Shown: in pieces, positions 22,960 through 30,939 of the stretch | How the letters are laid out: each line of letters begins with the position of its first letter | Numbering within the stretch: position 1 is the first letter of the stretch | NCBI RefSeq assembly: GCF_004761975.1 | Contig: NZ_RQII01000021.1 | Location: 1 to 44,731, forward strand | DNA length: 44,731 nucleotides | Reading direction: 5' to 3' | DNA from: Planococcus koreensis | Lineage (GTDB): Bacteria; Bacillota; Bacilli; Bacillales_A; Planococcaceae | Made by a program: the position numbers and the translations under genes | Notes under the pieces: generated by a model | What the model was told of the DNA's origin: nothing | What the model saw: only the letters and a program-made list of their open reading frames with translations | The model's database searches: none

Positions 22960-24633
22960 ATGCGGGGGCCTTTTACAAAAAAGCAATTGGAACTGTTGTA
23001 TGGTAAAACCGACAGCCTGATTTATTTCATGCGGCAGACAGGGGACACGTACGAGTATGAATACGTGAACGCTGCCGTGCGGAAAGTATTCCGGAAAGAT
23101 TTGTCAGGCTTGAGTTTAGATGAAGTCATGCCTCCGCATTTAGCAGAGGATATTAAAAACCAATACAGGATAGCGATGCAGCAAGACGCGGTCCACACAT
23201 ACAGGGACTATAATTTGTTCAGTAAAGAAAACGCGACGAATGAAACTACAATCACTCCGATGGAACATGAAGGCGATGTTTTTGTGCTGGCTGTTTCGAA
23301 GAATGTCGCCAAGCAGAAAAAGGTGGAAGAAGAGTATCTGTTTTATCAATCACTCGTGCGCAACTCAGTTGATCCGATGCTGATGATCACCTCGGAATTC
23401 ATCATCTTTGATATGAACCTGGCTTATTCAAAAACGTTTGGCGTGGAGAACCGCGATTGGGTAGGAAAGCCATATGGCGAATTGCCTTTTGTGGACGACG
23501 ACACGTACAATTATGTGCTGTCGGAGCTGAATAGCTATAAGACGCATCGGGATGCAAAACCGCTGTTCATCAAAAGAAAGAAGCATGACGGCGAAGAAGT
23601 GCTTTATTCGGCAAATTATTCCCCTATTATGGAAGGCGGCGAGATTCGGGCATTCCATATCGTATTGCGTGAGTTGACAACGGAATACCAGTTGAAACAC
23701 GAGCTGAGGAAAACCGAAAAAATTCTGGAAAGTTACAAAAATGCGCTCAATTACGCAGCTTTGGTGGCAATCTGGGAATCATCGGGAATCATCAAGTTTA
23801 TCAACGATAATTTCAAAGGCACTACCGGCTATGAAAGGGAAGAAATGCTCGGCATGCATATTTCCAAAATCGGCAAAGCGGTCATAAGCTCTGACCAATA
23901 CAATGACATCCGGAAAGTCGTATTGTCCGGCAGCATTTGGCGAGGTGAATTGAAAAGCTTGAAAAAGACTGGGGAATCTTTCTGGATAGACACGACGATC
24001 ATCCCGTTATCCGGTGAAAAAGGAAACACGGGACAAATGCTGGCCATCATGTTCGATATCACGGACAGGAAAAAGCTCGAAGAGCAATTGCATTTTATGG
24101 CCTACCATGACAGTTTGACGAAATTGCCGAATCGCTTGGCGATTGTCCGCAAGTTTGCCGAGATGAAAGCGGAGGCAGATTTGAACAACGAACAACTAGC
24201 GATAATCTACATGGACGGCGATGACTTCAAGTCGGTCAACGACCAGAATGGCCACGAAGTAGGAGATGAGTTTATCTACCGATTCGGCCAAGCAATCCAA
24301 AGCAGCATCCGCAAACAGGACATGGCGGCACGAATCGGCGGAGATGAATTTTTAATTGCATTGTCCGGCTTGGATCCGCTGCATGCAGAGAAACAGACCC
24401 AACACATAATCGGACAGATCAAGGCGTCGCTGGAGCGCGGCTGGAAAATAGGCGATGTGCATTTTTCACCTACTGCAACTTTAGGGGTATCCCTTTATCC
24501 AAGCCAAGGAAAAACGATGGACGAACTTGTAAATAAAGCCGATCATTCGCTTTACATCGCCAAACGGCAAGGCAAAAATTCAGTGCTGTTTTATACCGAA
24601 GAGCATATGAGAAACCCGGAACCGCGCACTTGA
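22960..24633 (+). CDS. Cytoplasmic PAS-PAS-PAS-GGDEF diguanylate cyclase
   Basis: A 557-residue protein without membrane spans. Three PAS-like domains (about 10-120, 130-250, 255-375; the third with NFKGTTGYEREEMLGMH and FDITDRKK) are followed by a GGDEF domain. The catalytic motif is intact (RIGGDEF, about 458-464), as is the metal-binding DGDDFKSVND block. The inhibitory I-site RxxD (RKQD) lies exactly five residues before GGDEF, so product feedback by cyclic di-GMP is expected. No EAL domain is present. The ATG at 22960 is six bases after AGAGAG; the ATG at 22954 is too close. It follows dapF by 18 bases. The sensed signal is unknown. Confidence 0.9.
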   Translation: MRGPFTKKQLELLYGKTDSLIYFMRQTGDTYEYEYVNAAVRKVFRKDLSGLSLDEVMPPHLAEDIKNQYRIAMQQDAVHTYRDYNLFSKENATNETTITPMEHEGDVFVLAVSKNVAKQKKVEEEYLFYQSLVRNSVDPMLMITSEFIIFDMNLAYSKTFGVENRDWVGKPYGELPFVDDDTYNYVLSELNSYKTHRDAKPLFIKRKKHDGEEVLYSANYSPIMEGGEIRAFHIVLRELTTEYQLKHELRKTEKILESYKNALNYAALVAIWESSGIIKFINDNFKGTTGYEREEMLGMHISKIGKAVISSDQYNDIRKVVLSGSIWRGELKSLKKTGESFWIDTTIIPLSGEKGNTGQMLAIMFDITDRKKLEEQLHFMAYHDSLTKLPNRLAIVRKFAEMKAEADLNNEQLAIIYMDGDDFKSVNDQNGHEVGDEFIYRFGQAIQSSIRKQDMAARIGGDEFLIALSGLDPLHAEKQTQHIIGQIKASLERGWKIGDVHFSPTATLGVSLYPSQGKTMDELVNKADHSLYIAKRQGKNSVLFYTEEHMRNPEPRT

Positions 24634-24648
24634 AGCAGCGATTACGGG

Positions 24649-24664
24649 ATGAAATCGCTTTCAT
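24649..24664 (+). promoter_or_regulatory. cre-like site upstream of odhA
   Basis: ATGAAATCGCTTTCAT is almost palindromic and differs from the B. subtilis CcpA consensus WTGNAARCGNWWWCAW at one position. It is about 190 bases before odhA. The 223 bases between the GGDEF gene and odhA also contain TTGAAA-N16-TATAGC (near 24750-24777) as a possible promoter. CcpA control of this TCA-cycle operon fits known carbon repression. Confidence 0.5.
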
Positions 24665-24856
24665 TTGAGTTATGTGAATCTTTTCGGGCAAAAGCATTGT
24701 TTTTTTCACTGGAAGTAGTAAGATTGATATGGAAATTTGTTCTTCAATTGTTGAAACGCCTTCCGCTTTATGTATAGCGGGATGCGTGATAAAATATGGA
24801 AGATACACATATACTAAAAGTGACTGCCTAGAGGCAAAAAGTTGGAGGTTATTTAA

Positions 24857-27673
24857 ATGTCTACCAATTATTCAGAAGAAAAATCACCCTGGAGTTCCAT
24901 TGCCGGGCCAAACCTTGGCTATGTGATGGAAATGTACGATTTGTACCAGGAATCTCCAGAATTGCTCGATCCGGAATTTGCTGAGATGTTCAAGCAATAT
25001 GGACCGCCAGCAGAAGCTGCTCCGGCGTCTTCATCATCTGCTGAAACGGCTGCGGCCAGCGTTGATTCCAGCAAGTTCGGCAAAGTTCTGGCAGCGGTTC
25101 AGCTGGCGGAAGCAATCCGTGCGCATGGCCACCTTGCGTCGGATATCTATCCATTAAAGGACCAGCCCAAAGATTCTTCGCGGCTGGAAGCTTCTGCGTA
25201 TGGCCTGACTGACCAGGACTTGAAAGAAGTACCGGTATCACTTCTTCTGGAAAACGCACCGGCTGAAGTTGCCAATGGCTTGCAGGCAATCGAATATTTG
25301 AAATCACTTTATACGGATAAAGTGGCTTTTGAATTCTCGCACATTGTCCAATTGCAGGAACGCAGCTGGATTCAGTCGAAAATCGAAGCAGGAGAACTAA
25401 AACCTTCTTTTGCGGCTGATAAAAAGAAACAAATCCTTGATCTTCTGACACGCGTAGAAGGCTTTGAGAAGTTCGTACACCGGACATTTGTCGGCCAAAA
25501 GCGTTTTTCAATCGAAGGAGTCGACTCTTTAGTCGTGTTGATTGATGAACTTGTCCGCTTGTCGGAAGCAAAAGGCACAGAGAAAATAATGATCGGGATG
25601 GCTCATCGCGGTCGTTTAAATGTGCTTACACATGTTTTGAACAAACCATATGAAATGATGTTTGCTGGTTTTGCGCATGTGCCTGATGAAACCTTCTTGC
25701 CGGAAGACGGCTCTGTCGAAATTACTAAAGGCTGGTTCGGCGATGTGAAATACCATATGGGCGCATCTTATACGTCTCCAAAAGGGACGAACATTAAACT
25801 TGCATACAACCCGTCCCACTTGGAAATTGTCAGCCCGGTCGTCGCAGGCTATACGCGTGCAGCACAGGAATTGACCAACCAGGCAGGAGCACCGATCGTT
25901 GATTCGAAAAAAGCTTACGCGATTCTCGTGCATGGCGATGCCGCTTTCCCTGGGCAAGGCGTAGTAACAGAAACATTGAATTTCAGCCGCATCCGCGGTT
26001 ACCAGACTGGCGGTTCTGTACATATCATCGCCAATAACCTGATCGGCTTCACGACCGAGCAATTCGATTCAAGATCAACGCATTATTCATCCGATCCTGC
26101 TAAAGGCTTTGAAGTGCCTGTTATCCACGTCAACGCTGACCATCCGGAAGAAGTGGCAGCTGTTGCAAAACTTGCTTTTGAATACCGTGAAAAATTCGGC
26201 AAAGACATCTTAATCGACTTGATCGGCTACCGCCGCTATGGCCATAATGAAATGGATGAGCCACTTGTGACGAATCCGATGATGTACCACGGCGTCCATG
26301 AGCATGCAACGGTCCGCGAACTTTACGGACAGCAATTATCTTCTGAAAACGTACTGACTGAAGCGGAAGTCAAAGCGCTTGATGCAGATACTCAAAAGTT
26401 GATGCAGGCGGCTTACGATAAAGTGAAAGAAAGCAAGTCGGAAGAAACACACGAAATTAAAATTCCGGAAGCTGTATTGAATGGTTTCCCTGAAGTCCAA
26501 ACGGGCGTAGGCCGTGAAGCTTTGGAGAAGATGAACCATGAATTGCTGACTTGGCCAAGCGAGTTTTCTGCTTTCGGCAAATTGGCACGCATCCTCAAAC
26601 GCCGAGAAGAGCCTTTCAATGGCAAAGGAAAAATCGATTGGGCGCATGCAGAAACCTTGGCATTCGGTTCGATTATCCAGGAAGGCACGCCTGTCCGTTT
26701 GACGGGGCAAGATGCGCAGCGCGGAACTTTTGCACACCGCCATCTCGTGCTCCACGACGATAAAACCGGCGAAGAGCTTGTGCCGCTGCACCACATTTCT
26801 GACGCGAAAGCGTCGTTTGTCGTGCACAATAGCCCTTTGAGTGAAGCTTCGGTAGTGGGCTATGAATATGGCTATAATGTCGAGAATGACAAAGCGTTGG
26901 TCCTTTGGGAAGCGCAATATGGCGATTTCGCCAATATGGCTCAAATGATGTTCGATCAATTCATCTCGGCAAGCCGCTCGAAATGGGGACAAAAATCCGG
27001 TCTTGTCATGCTATTGCCGCATGGTTACGAAGGACAGGGCCCGGAGCATTCAAGTGCACGCCTTGAAAGATATCTTCAAAATGCTGGTGAAAACAACTGG
27101 ACAGTAGCGAATCTTTCAAGCGCCGCAAATTATTTCCATATCTTGCGCCGCCAAGCGAAAATGCTTGGGGAAGAATCGATCCGCCCGATGATCATCGTGA
27201 CGCCAAAATCCCTTTTGCGCCATCCACTAGTCGGTGCAGAAGTCGAAGATTTGGCTGAAGGCCAATTCCAGACAATTATCGAACAGCCTGGAATGGGCAC
27301 GAAAGAGAAAAAAGTGGAACGCATTCTTTTTGCAAGCGGCAAAATGGCAATCGATTTGGCTGAGCGGGTGAAAGACGGCAAAGGATTCGACTGGGCGCAT
27401 ATTGTCCGAGTTGAGCAATTGTATCCGTTCCCAGCTGAGAAAATCCAAGCGATTGTTGACCGTTACCCGAATGCCAAAGAATTGGCTTGGGTACAGGAAG
27501 AGCCGAAAAATATGGGTTCATGGACTTTCGCAGAACCGTATTTGCGCGATATTGCAAACGGCAAAGACGTTGCTTATTACGGCCGCATCAAACGCTCAAG
27601 CCCTGCAGAAGGCGACGGCGAAGCGCATAAAGCGGAACAAGGCCGAATCCTTGACGCTGCATTGTCAAATTAA
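24857..27673 (+). CDS. odhA: 2-oxoglutarate dehydrogenase E1 component
   Basis: A 938-residue thiamine-diphosphate enzyme that decarboxylates 2-oxoglutarate and passes the succinyl group to E2 in the TCA cycle. The N-terminal segment SPWSSIAGPNLGYVMEMYDLY is followed by a Ser/Ala-rich linker and the dehydrogenase core. TPP and metal-binding blocks are HGDAAFPGQGVV and the ANNLIGFTT segment; the GMAHRGRLNVL substrate region is intact. The transketolase-pyrimidine and C-terminal domains complete the protein. Length is normal for Bacillus-type OdhA. The start follows TTGGAGG. odhB lies 130 bases downstream. Confidence 0.97.
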   Translation: MSTNYSEEKSPWSSIAGPNLGYVMEMYDLYQESPELLDPEFAEMFKQYGPPAEAAPASSSSAETAAASVDSSKFGKVLAAVQLAEAIRAHGHLASDIYPLKDQPKDSSRLEASAYGLTDQDLKEVPVSLLLENAPAEVANGLQAIEYLKSLYTDKVAFEFSHIVQLQERSWIQSKIEAGELKPSFAADKKKQILDLLTRVEGFEKFVHRTFVGQKRFSIEGVDSLVVLIDELVRLSEAKGTEKIMIGMAHRGRLNVLTHVLNKPYEMMFAGFAHVPDETFLPEDGSVEITKGWFGDVKYHMGASYTSPKGTNIKLAYNPSHLEIVSPVVAGYTRAAQELTNQAGAPIVDSKKAYAILVHGDAAFPGQGVVTETLNFSRIRGYQTGGSVHIIANNLIGFTTEQFDSRSTHYSSDPAKGFEVPVIHVNADHPEEVAAVAKLAFEYREKFGKDILIDLIGYRRYGHNEMDEPLVTNPMMYHGVHEHATVRELYGQQLSSENVLTEAEVKALDADTQKLMQAAYDKVKESKSEETHEIKIPEAVLNGFPEVQTGVGREALEKMNHELLTWPSEFSAFGKLARILKRREEPFNGKGKIDWAHAETLAFGSIIQEGTPVRLTGQDAQRGTFAHRHLVLHDDKTGEELVPLHHISDAKASFVVHNSPLSEASVVGYEYGYNVENDKALVLWEAQYGDFANMAQMMFDQFISASRSKWGQKSGLVMLLPHGYEGQGPEHSSARLERYLQNAGENNWTVANLSSAANYFHILRRQAKMLGEESIRPMIIVTPKSLLRHPLVGAEVEDLAEGQFQTIIEQPGMGTKEKKVERILFASGKMAIDLAERVKDGKGFDWAHIVRVEQLYPFPAEKIQAIVDRYPNAKELAWVQEEPKNMGSWTFAEPYLRDIANGKDVAYYGRIKRSSPAEGDGEAHKAEQGRILDAALSN

Positions 27674-27732
27674 AAAAGTTTACAGCAGGCAAGCCCTGTT
27701 GATGTGACCAGCACCGAATCGGACTTGGATGG

Positions 27733-27767
27733 CCGCAAGAACCCGCTTTGCAGCGGATTTCTTGCGG
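27733..27767 (+). promoter_or_regulatory. Intercistronic hairpin between odhA and odhB
   Basis: CCGCAAGAA pairs with TTCTTGCGG, with an inner CCGCT/AGCGG helix. No T run follows, so it is not a typical terminator. It may stabilise the odhA 3' end or set the odhA:odhB ratio by RNA processing. Confidence 0.5.
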
Positions 27768-27803
27768 GTCATTTAAGCGAGACATTATAAGGAGGAATTT
27801 TTT

Positions 27804-29069
27804 GTGGCAGAGATCAAAGTACCTGAATTAGCAGAATCGATTACAGAAGGAACTATCGCACAATGGCTTAAACAGCCGGGCGATACAGTTGAAAAAGGAG
27901 AATTCATCGTTGAACTGGAAACGGATAAAGTCAATGTTGAAGTCATCTCTGAAGAAGCCGGAACGGTGCAGGAACTATTAGCACAAGAAGGCGACACGGT
28001 TGAAGTCGGCCAAGTCATCGCAATCGTTGGAGCTGGCTCAGGCGCAGCTGCTGAACCAAAATCGGAAGAACCTGCGAAAACAGAAGGAGCTCCTAAAGCT
28101 GAAGCGCCTGCAACGCAAGAAGCAGTTGAACAAGCGCCGGCGGCTGAAGAACAATCTTCCTCTGACCGTACAATCGCCAGCCCGGCTGCCCGCAAATTGG
28201 CACGTGAAAAAGGCATCGACCTTGCTGCGATTTCTCCTGTAGATCCGATGGGCCGCGTGCGTGTCCAGGATGTTGAAGCACATGCCGCTAAACCAGCAGC
28301 AAGCGCATCTGCACCTGCTGCTAAAACGGAAGCTCCAAAAGCTGCTGCACCTTCTTCTGATGAAGAAAGCGGACGTGTAGTACGGGAAAAAATGTCCCGC
28401 CGCCGCCAGACAATCGCGAAGAGATTGTTGGAAGTCAAGCAATCGACTGCGATGCTGACAACGTTCAACGAAATCGACATGACAAATGTCATGGCGCTGC
28501 GCAGCCGCAAAAAAGATCAGTTCCAGCAAAACAACGACGTTAAACTTGGTTTCATGTCATTCTTCACAAAAGCTGTTACAGCAGCATTGAAAAAATATCC
28601 ATACGTAAACGCTGAATTGGACGGTACGGATGTCCTCTTGAAGCAGTACTTTGATGTTGGCATTGCCGTTTCAACTGAAGAAGGCCTTGTGGTTCCGATT
28701 GTCCGTGATACGGACAAGAAAAACTTTGCTGAAATCGAAAGATCAATCGGCGAATTGGCGACGAAAGCACGCGACAAAAAACTTTCGATTGCTGACATGA
28801 CAGGCGGTTCTTTCACAATCACTAATGGCGGCGTATTCGGCTCATTATTATCAACGCCGATCTTGAACGGCACGCAAGTCGGGATCCTTGGCATGCACAC
28901 AATCCAAAAACGCCCGATTGCTGTTGGCGATGCAGTTGAAATCCGCCCGATGATGTACGTTGCGCTTTCATATGACCACCGCGTCATCGATGGCAGCGAC
29001 TCTGTCGGATTCTTGAAAATGGTCAAAGACTTGTTAGAAAACCCTGAAGATTTATTGCTTGAAGGTTAA
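27804..29069 (+). CDS. odhB: 2-oxoglutarate dehydrogenase E2, dihydrolipoyl succinyltransferase
   Basis: A 421-residue E2 core enzyme. The lipoyl domain (1-78) has the lipoylated Lys42 in [11 protein letters not shown]. An Ala/Pro/Glu-rich flexible linker follows, then the E1/E3-binding domain (about 117-155, [16 protein letters not shown]). The catalytic domain ends in [11 protein letters not shown], with the active-site His and Asp. The start is GTG at 27804 after a perfect AAGGAGG. A strong terminator follows. E3 (lipoamide dehydrogenase) is not in the window, as is usual when it is shared with other complexes. Confidence 0.97.
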   Translation: MAEIKVPELAESITEGTIAQWLKQPGDTVEKGEFIVELETDKVNVEVISEEAGTVQELLAQEGDTVEVGQVIAIVGAGSGAAAEPKSEEPAKTEGAPKAEAPATQEAVEQAPAAEEQSSSDRTIASPAARKLAREKGIDLAAISPVDPMGRVRVQDVEAHAAKPAASASAPAAKTEAPKAAAPSSDEESGRVVREKMSRRRQTIAKRLLEVKQSTAMLTTFNEIDMTNVMALRSRKKDQFQQNNDVKLGFMSFFTKAVTAALKKYPYVNAELDGTDVLLKQYFDVGIAVSTEEGLVVPIVRDTDKKNFAEIERSIGELATKARDKKLSIADMTGGSFTITNGGVFGSLLSTPILNGTQVGILGMHTIQKRPIAVGDAVEIRPMMYVALSYDHRVIDGSDSVGFLKMVKDLLENPEDLLLEG

Positions 29070-29085
29070 TATTTTTAGGAAAGAA

Positions 29086-29117
29086 AGGCCCCTGAATTGC
29101 AGGGGCCTCTTTTTTTT
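29086..29117 (+). terminator. Terminator of odhAB
   Basis: AGGCCCCTG and CAGGGGCCT pair around AATTG, then CTTTTTTTT. Confidence 0.9.
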
Positions 29118-29154
29118 GGGATGATAGTAGGAGAGAATTGCCGAAAGGCGGCAG

Positions 29155-29751
29155 ATGCCGATGGATTTATCCCGATTAATGAATTTAGTTATAGAATACG
29201 GCTATATCAGTATGTTCGCATTTAATTGGCTGCTGTTGTTCGGCTTGCCAATTCCGAACGAAGCCGCCGCCGCTTTTTCAGGCATGTTGACGGAAATCAG
29301 CTATTTTACGCCGATCTACGCTTTTCTAGCCGCCTACCTAGGGCTGATTAGCAGCAATACATTTGCTTATATGCTGGGCCGCATATTCGGTCAGCGCCTG
29401 CTGCATCGATTGGAAAAGACATGGCTAAATAAAACCATCGAGCGCTTTTCCGCTTTTCTGGCCAAGCATGGCAAGATGGCGATATCGTTCAGCTTTTTCT
29501 TGCCTGGCATCCGCTGGGCGATGCCTTACGTCGTTGGAGCAAACCGGTACCCATTTGGCCATTATGCGCTGTATGCGTACACTGCAGGATTCGTATGGAT
29601 GTTTATTTACTTCAACATCGGTCGCACATTCCCGTATGCCTACGAATCGATAATCAGCCATCTTCAAGGCTTCCTACTGGGCTTGTCTTTCCTGGTCGTT
29701 TCCGGCTCTGTCATCCGGATGATCTGGCTATCAAAAAAGCAGCGCAGCTGA
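29155..29751 (+). CDS. DedA-family membrane protein
   Basis: A 198-residue polytopic membrane protein of the DedA/SNARE-associated (VTT) family. Family hallmarks are the first re-entrant block LPIPNEAAAAFSG, with its conserved acidic residue, and the later SFFLPGIRWAMPYVVGANRYPFGHY with the essential Arg. DedA proteins include lipid scramblases such as undecaprenyl-phosphate and phosphatidylethanolamine flippases; which lipid this one moves is unknown. The ATG at 29155 is six bases after AAGG. It lies alone between odhB and a promoter for the next gene. Confidence 0.88.
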   Translation: MPMDLSRLMNLVIEYGYISMFAFNWLLLFGLPIPNEAAAAFSGMLTEISYFTPIYAFLAAYLGLISSNTFAYMLGRIFGQRLLHRLEKTWLNKTIERFSAFLAKHGKMAISFSFFLPGIRWAMPYVVGANRYPFGHYALYAYTAGFVWMFIYFNIGRTFPYAYESIISHLQGFLLGLSFLVVSGSVIRMIWLSKKQRS

Positions 29752-29757
29752 GTGGGT

Positions 29758-29786
29758 TTGAAATTTGCGCGGAGTTTCCTTATACT
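29758..29786 (+). promoter_or_regulatory. Sigma-A type promoter for the DUF6501 gene
   Basis: TTGAAA (29758-29763), a 17-base spacer and TATACT (29781-29786), 35 bases before the start. Confidence 0.75.
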
Positions 29787-29820
29787 GAAGTTTATAGACC
29801 CATAGAAAAGGATGATTTAT

Positions 29821-30018
29821 GTGATTCACAACGAATGGCTTACGAAAGAAACAATCCGCACAGTAACCTGCAAGCATACCGACGCAGCTAAATTTCTGGT
29901 TTCCAATGTATTAACTGTTGGCAAAACCTATGAAGTGAAAAACGAAACGGATGAATTCATTTTCGTTGTCGATAATACTGGAAAAGTTGGCGGGTTCTAC
30001 AAAACATATTTTGATTGA
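29821..30018 (+). CDS. DUF6501-type small protein
   Basis: A 65-residue soluble protein with a beta-rich pattern (RTVTCKHTDAAKF, LTVGKTYEVKNET, FIFVVDNTGKVGGFYKTYF). It matches a small Bacillus family known to me as DUF6501, of unknown function. The GTG at 29821 is chosen because AAAAGG lies nine bases upstream; the in-frame ATG at 29812 directly abuts that site and cannot use it. Promoter and terminator flank it, though the terminator ends only about 20 bases before the yojN-like gene, so read-through may supply that pair. Confidence 0.75.
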   Translation: MIHNEWLTKETIRTVTCKHTDAAKFLVSNVLTVGKTYEVKNETDEFIFVVDNTGKVGGFYKTYFD

Positions 30019-30024
30019 AAACAA

Positions 30025-30054
30025 AAAAGCCGATGATGCGTCATCGGTTTTTTT
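30025..30054 (+). terminator. Terminator after the DUF6501 gene
   Basis: CCGATGA and TCATCGG pair around TGCG, followed by seven T. The next ribosome-binding site begins about ten bases later. Confidence 0.8.
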
Positions 30055-30073
30055 CGTGGAAAGAAGGGTTCAT

Positions 30074-30930
30074 ATGGATTTTATTGAAAAAGATTTTCAA
30101 AGCAGAAAAAGCCGCGATCATGCAGACTATGAAAAACTGATTGCAGAAGGCGGCTATATATCTCCCGATGCTGATTTATGGCACGACATCCTGTCAGCTG
30201 TGGTGCTTCGCAAACCAGTTTTATTGAAAGGGCCGACTGGGGCGGGAAAAACCAAACTTGCAGAAAGCATTTCCGCTGCCTATGGCCAGCCCATGCAAAG
30301 CATTAATTGTTCGGTGGATTTGGATGCGGAAGCGCTTCTCGGTTTTAAAACCTGGTGCAGCATAAAGGAGAAAGCAGGATCGAGTTTATCGAAGGCCCGG
30401 TCGTTACGGCAATGAAAAAAGGCCAATTTTTGTATATCGATGAGATTAATATGGCTAAGCCTGAAACGCTGCCGATTCTTCACAGCGCACTCGATCACCG
30501 CCGGATGATGACAAATCCTTTCACGGGGGAAGTGATCGAAGCCCATCCTGATTTTGGGGTTATTGCAGCAATCAACGAGGGCTATATTGGAACGGCACCG
30601 ATGAACGAGGCGTTGAAAAACCGTTTTATCGCCTATCCGATCCCATATTTGGCAGGGGACCAATTGCGGCAGCTTTGGGACCGTGAATTTCCAGGCGCCG
30701 ATCCCGAATTGAAAAAATTCATCCTTAATTTAGCTGCGGATTTGATGAAGCAAGTAGAAAATGGGTTGCTGTCAGAAGAAGCTGCATCGATCAGAAGCTT
30801 GCTTGATGCAACCGCACTTTCTCAGCATATGGACCCGATGCGAGCAATCCGTTATGCCATAGCAGAAAAATTGGAAGATGCAAGTGAACGGGAATTGTTC
30901 ATGGATCTGGCCCATACTTGGAAGAAGTAG
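30074..30930 (+). pseudogene. yojN: MoxR-type AAA+ ATPase (YojN), interrupted by a -1 frameshift
   Basis: Two overlapping frames together make one complete AAA+ protein of about 286 residues. The first part has Walker A GPTGAGKT (about 53-60) and runs to NCSVDLDAEALLGFKT. The second part resumes with LVQHKGESRIEFIEGPVV and carries Walker B LYIDEIN and the sensor region AINEGYIGTAPMNEALKNRF. The break falls at about 30350-30352, where one C appears missing. The first frame then stops at 30415. MoxR ATPases work with VWA-domain partners, here the following gene. No canonical slippery heptamer is present, so a deletion or a sequencing error is more likely than programmed frameshifting. The start follows AGAAGGG. 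Confidence 0.85.
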
Positions 30931-30939
30931 GTGAAGCGA

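Noticed and set aside
26336-26992. Long minus-strand frame (218 codons) inside odhA
   Set aside because: It is antisense to a highly conserved enzyme, has no ribosome-binding site, and its composition is that expected from the complement of the odhA codon pattern.
27785-28510. Minus-strand frame of 241 codons inside odhB, very Ala/Ser-rich
   Set aside because: It mirrors the Ala/Pro/Glu linker of OdhB on the other strand; no ribosome-binding site or family resemblance.
30349-30412. Programmed -1 frameshifting in yojN
   Set aside because: The overlap of the two frames has no X XXY YYZ heptamer in register and no obvious downstream pseudoknot; a one-base deletion or sequencing error is simpler.
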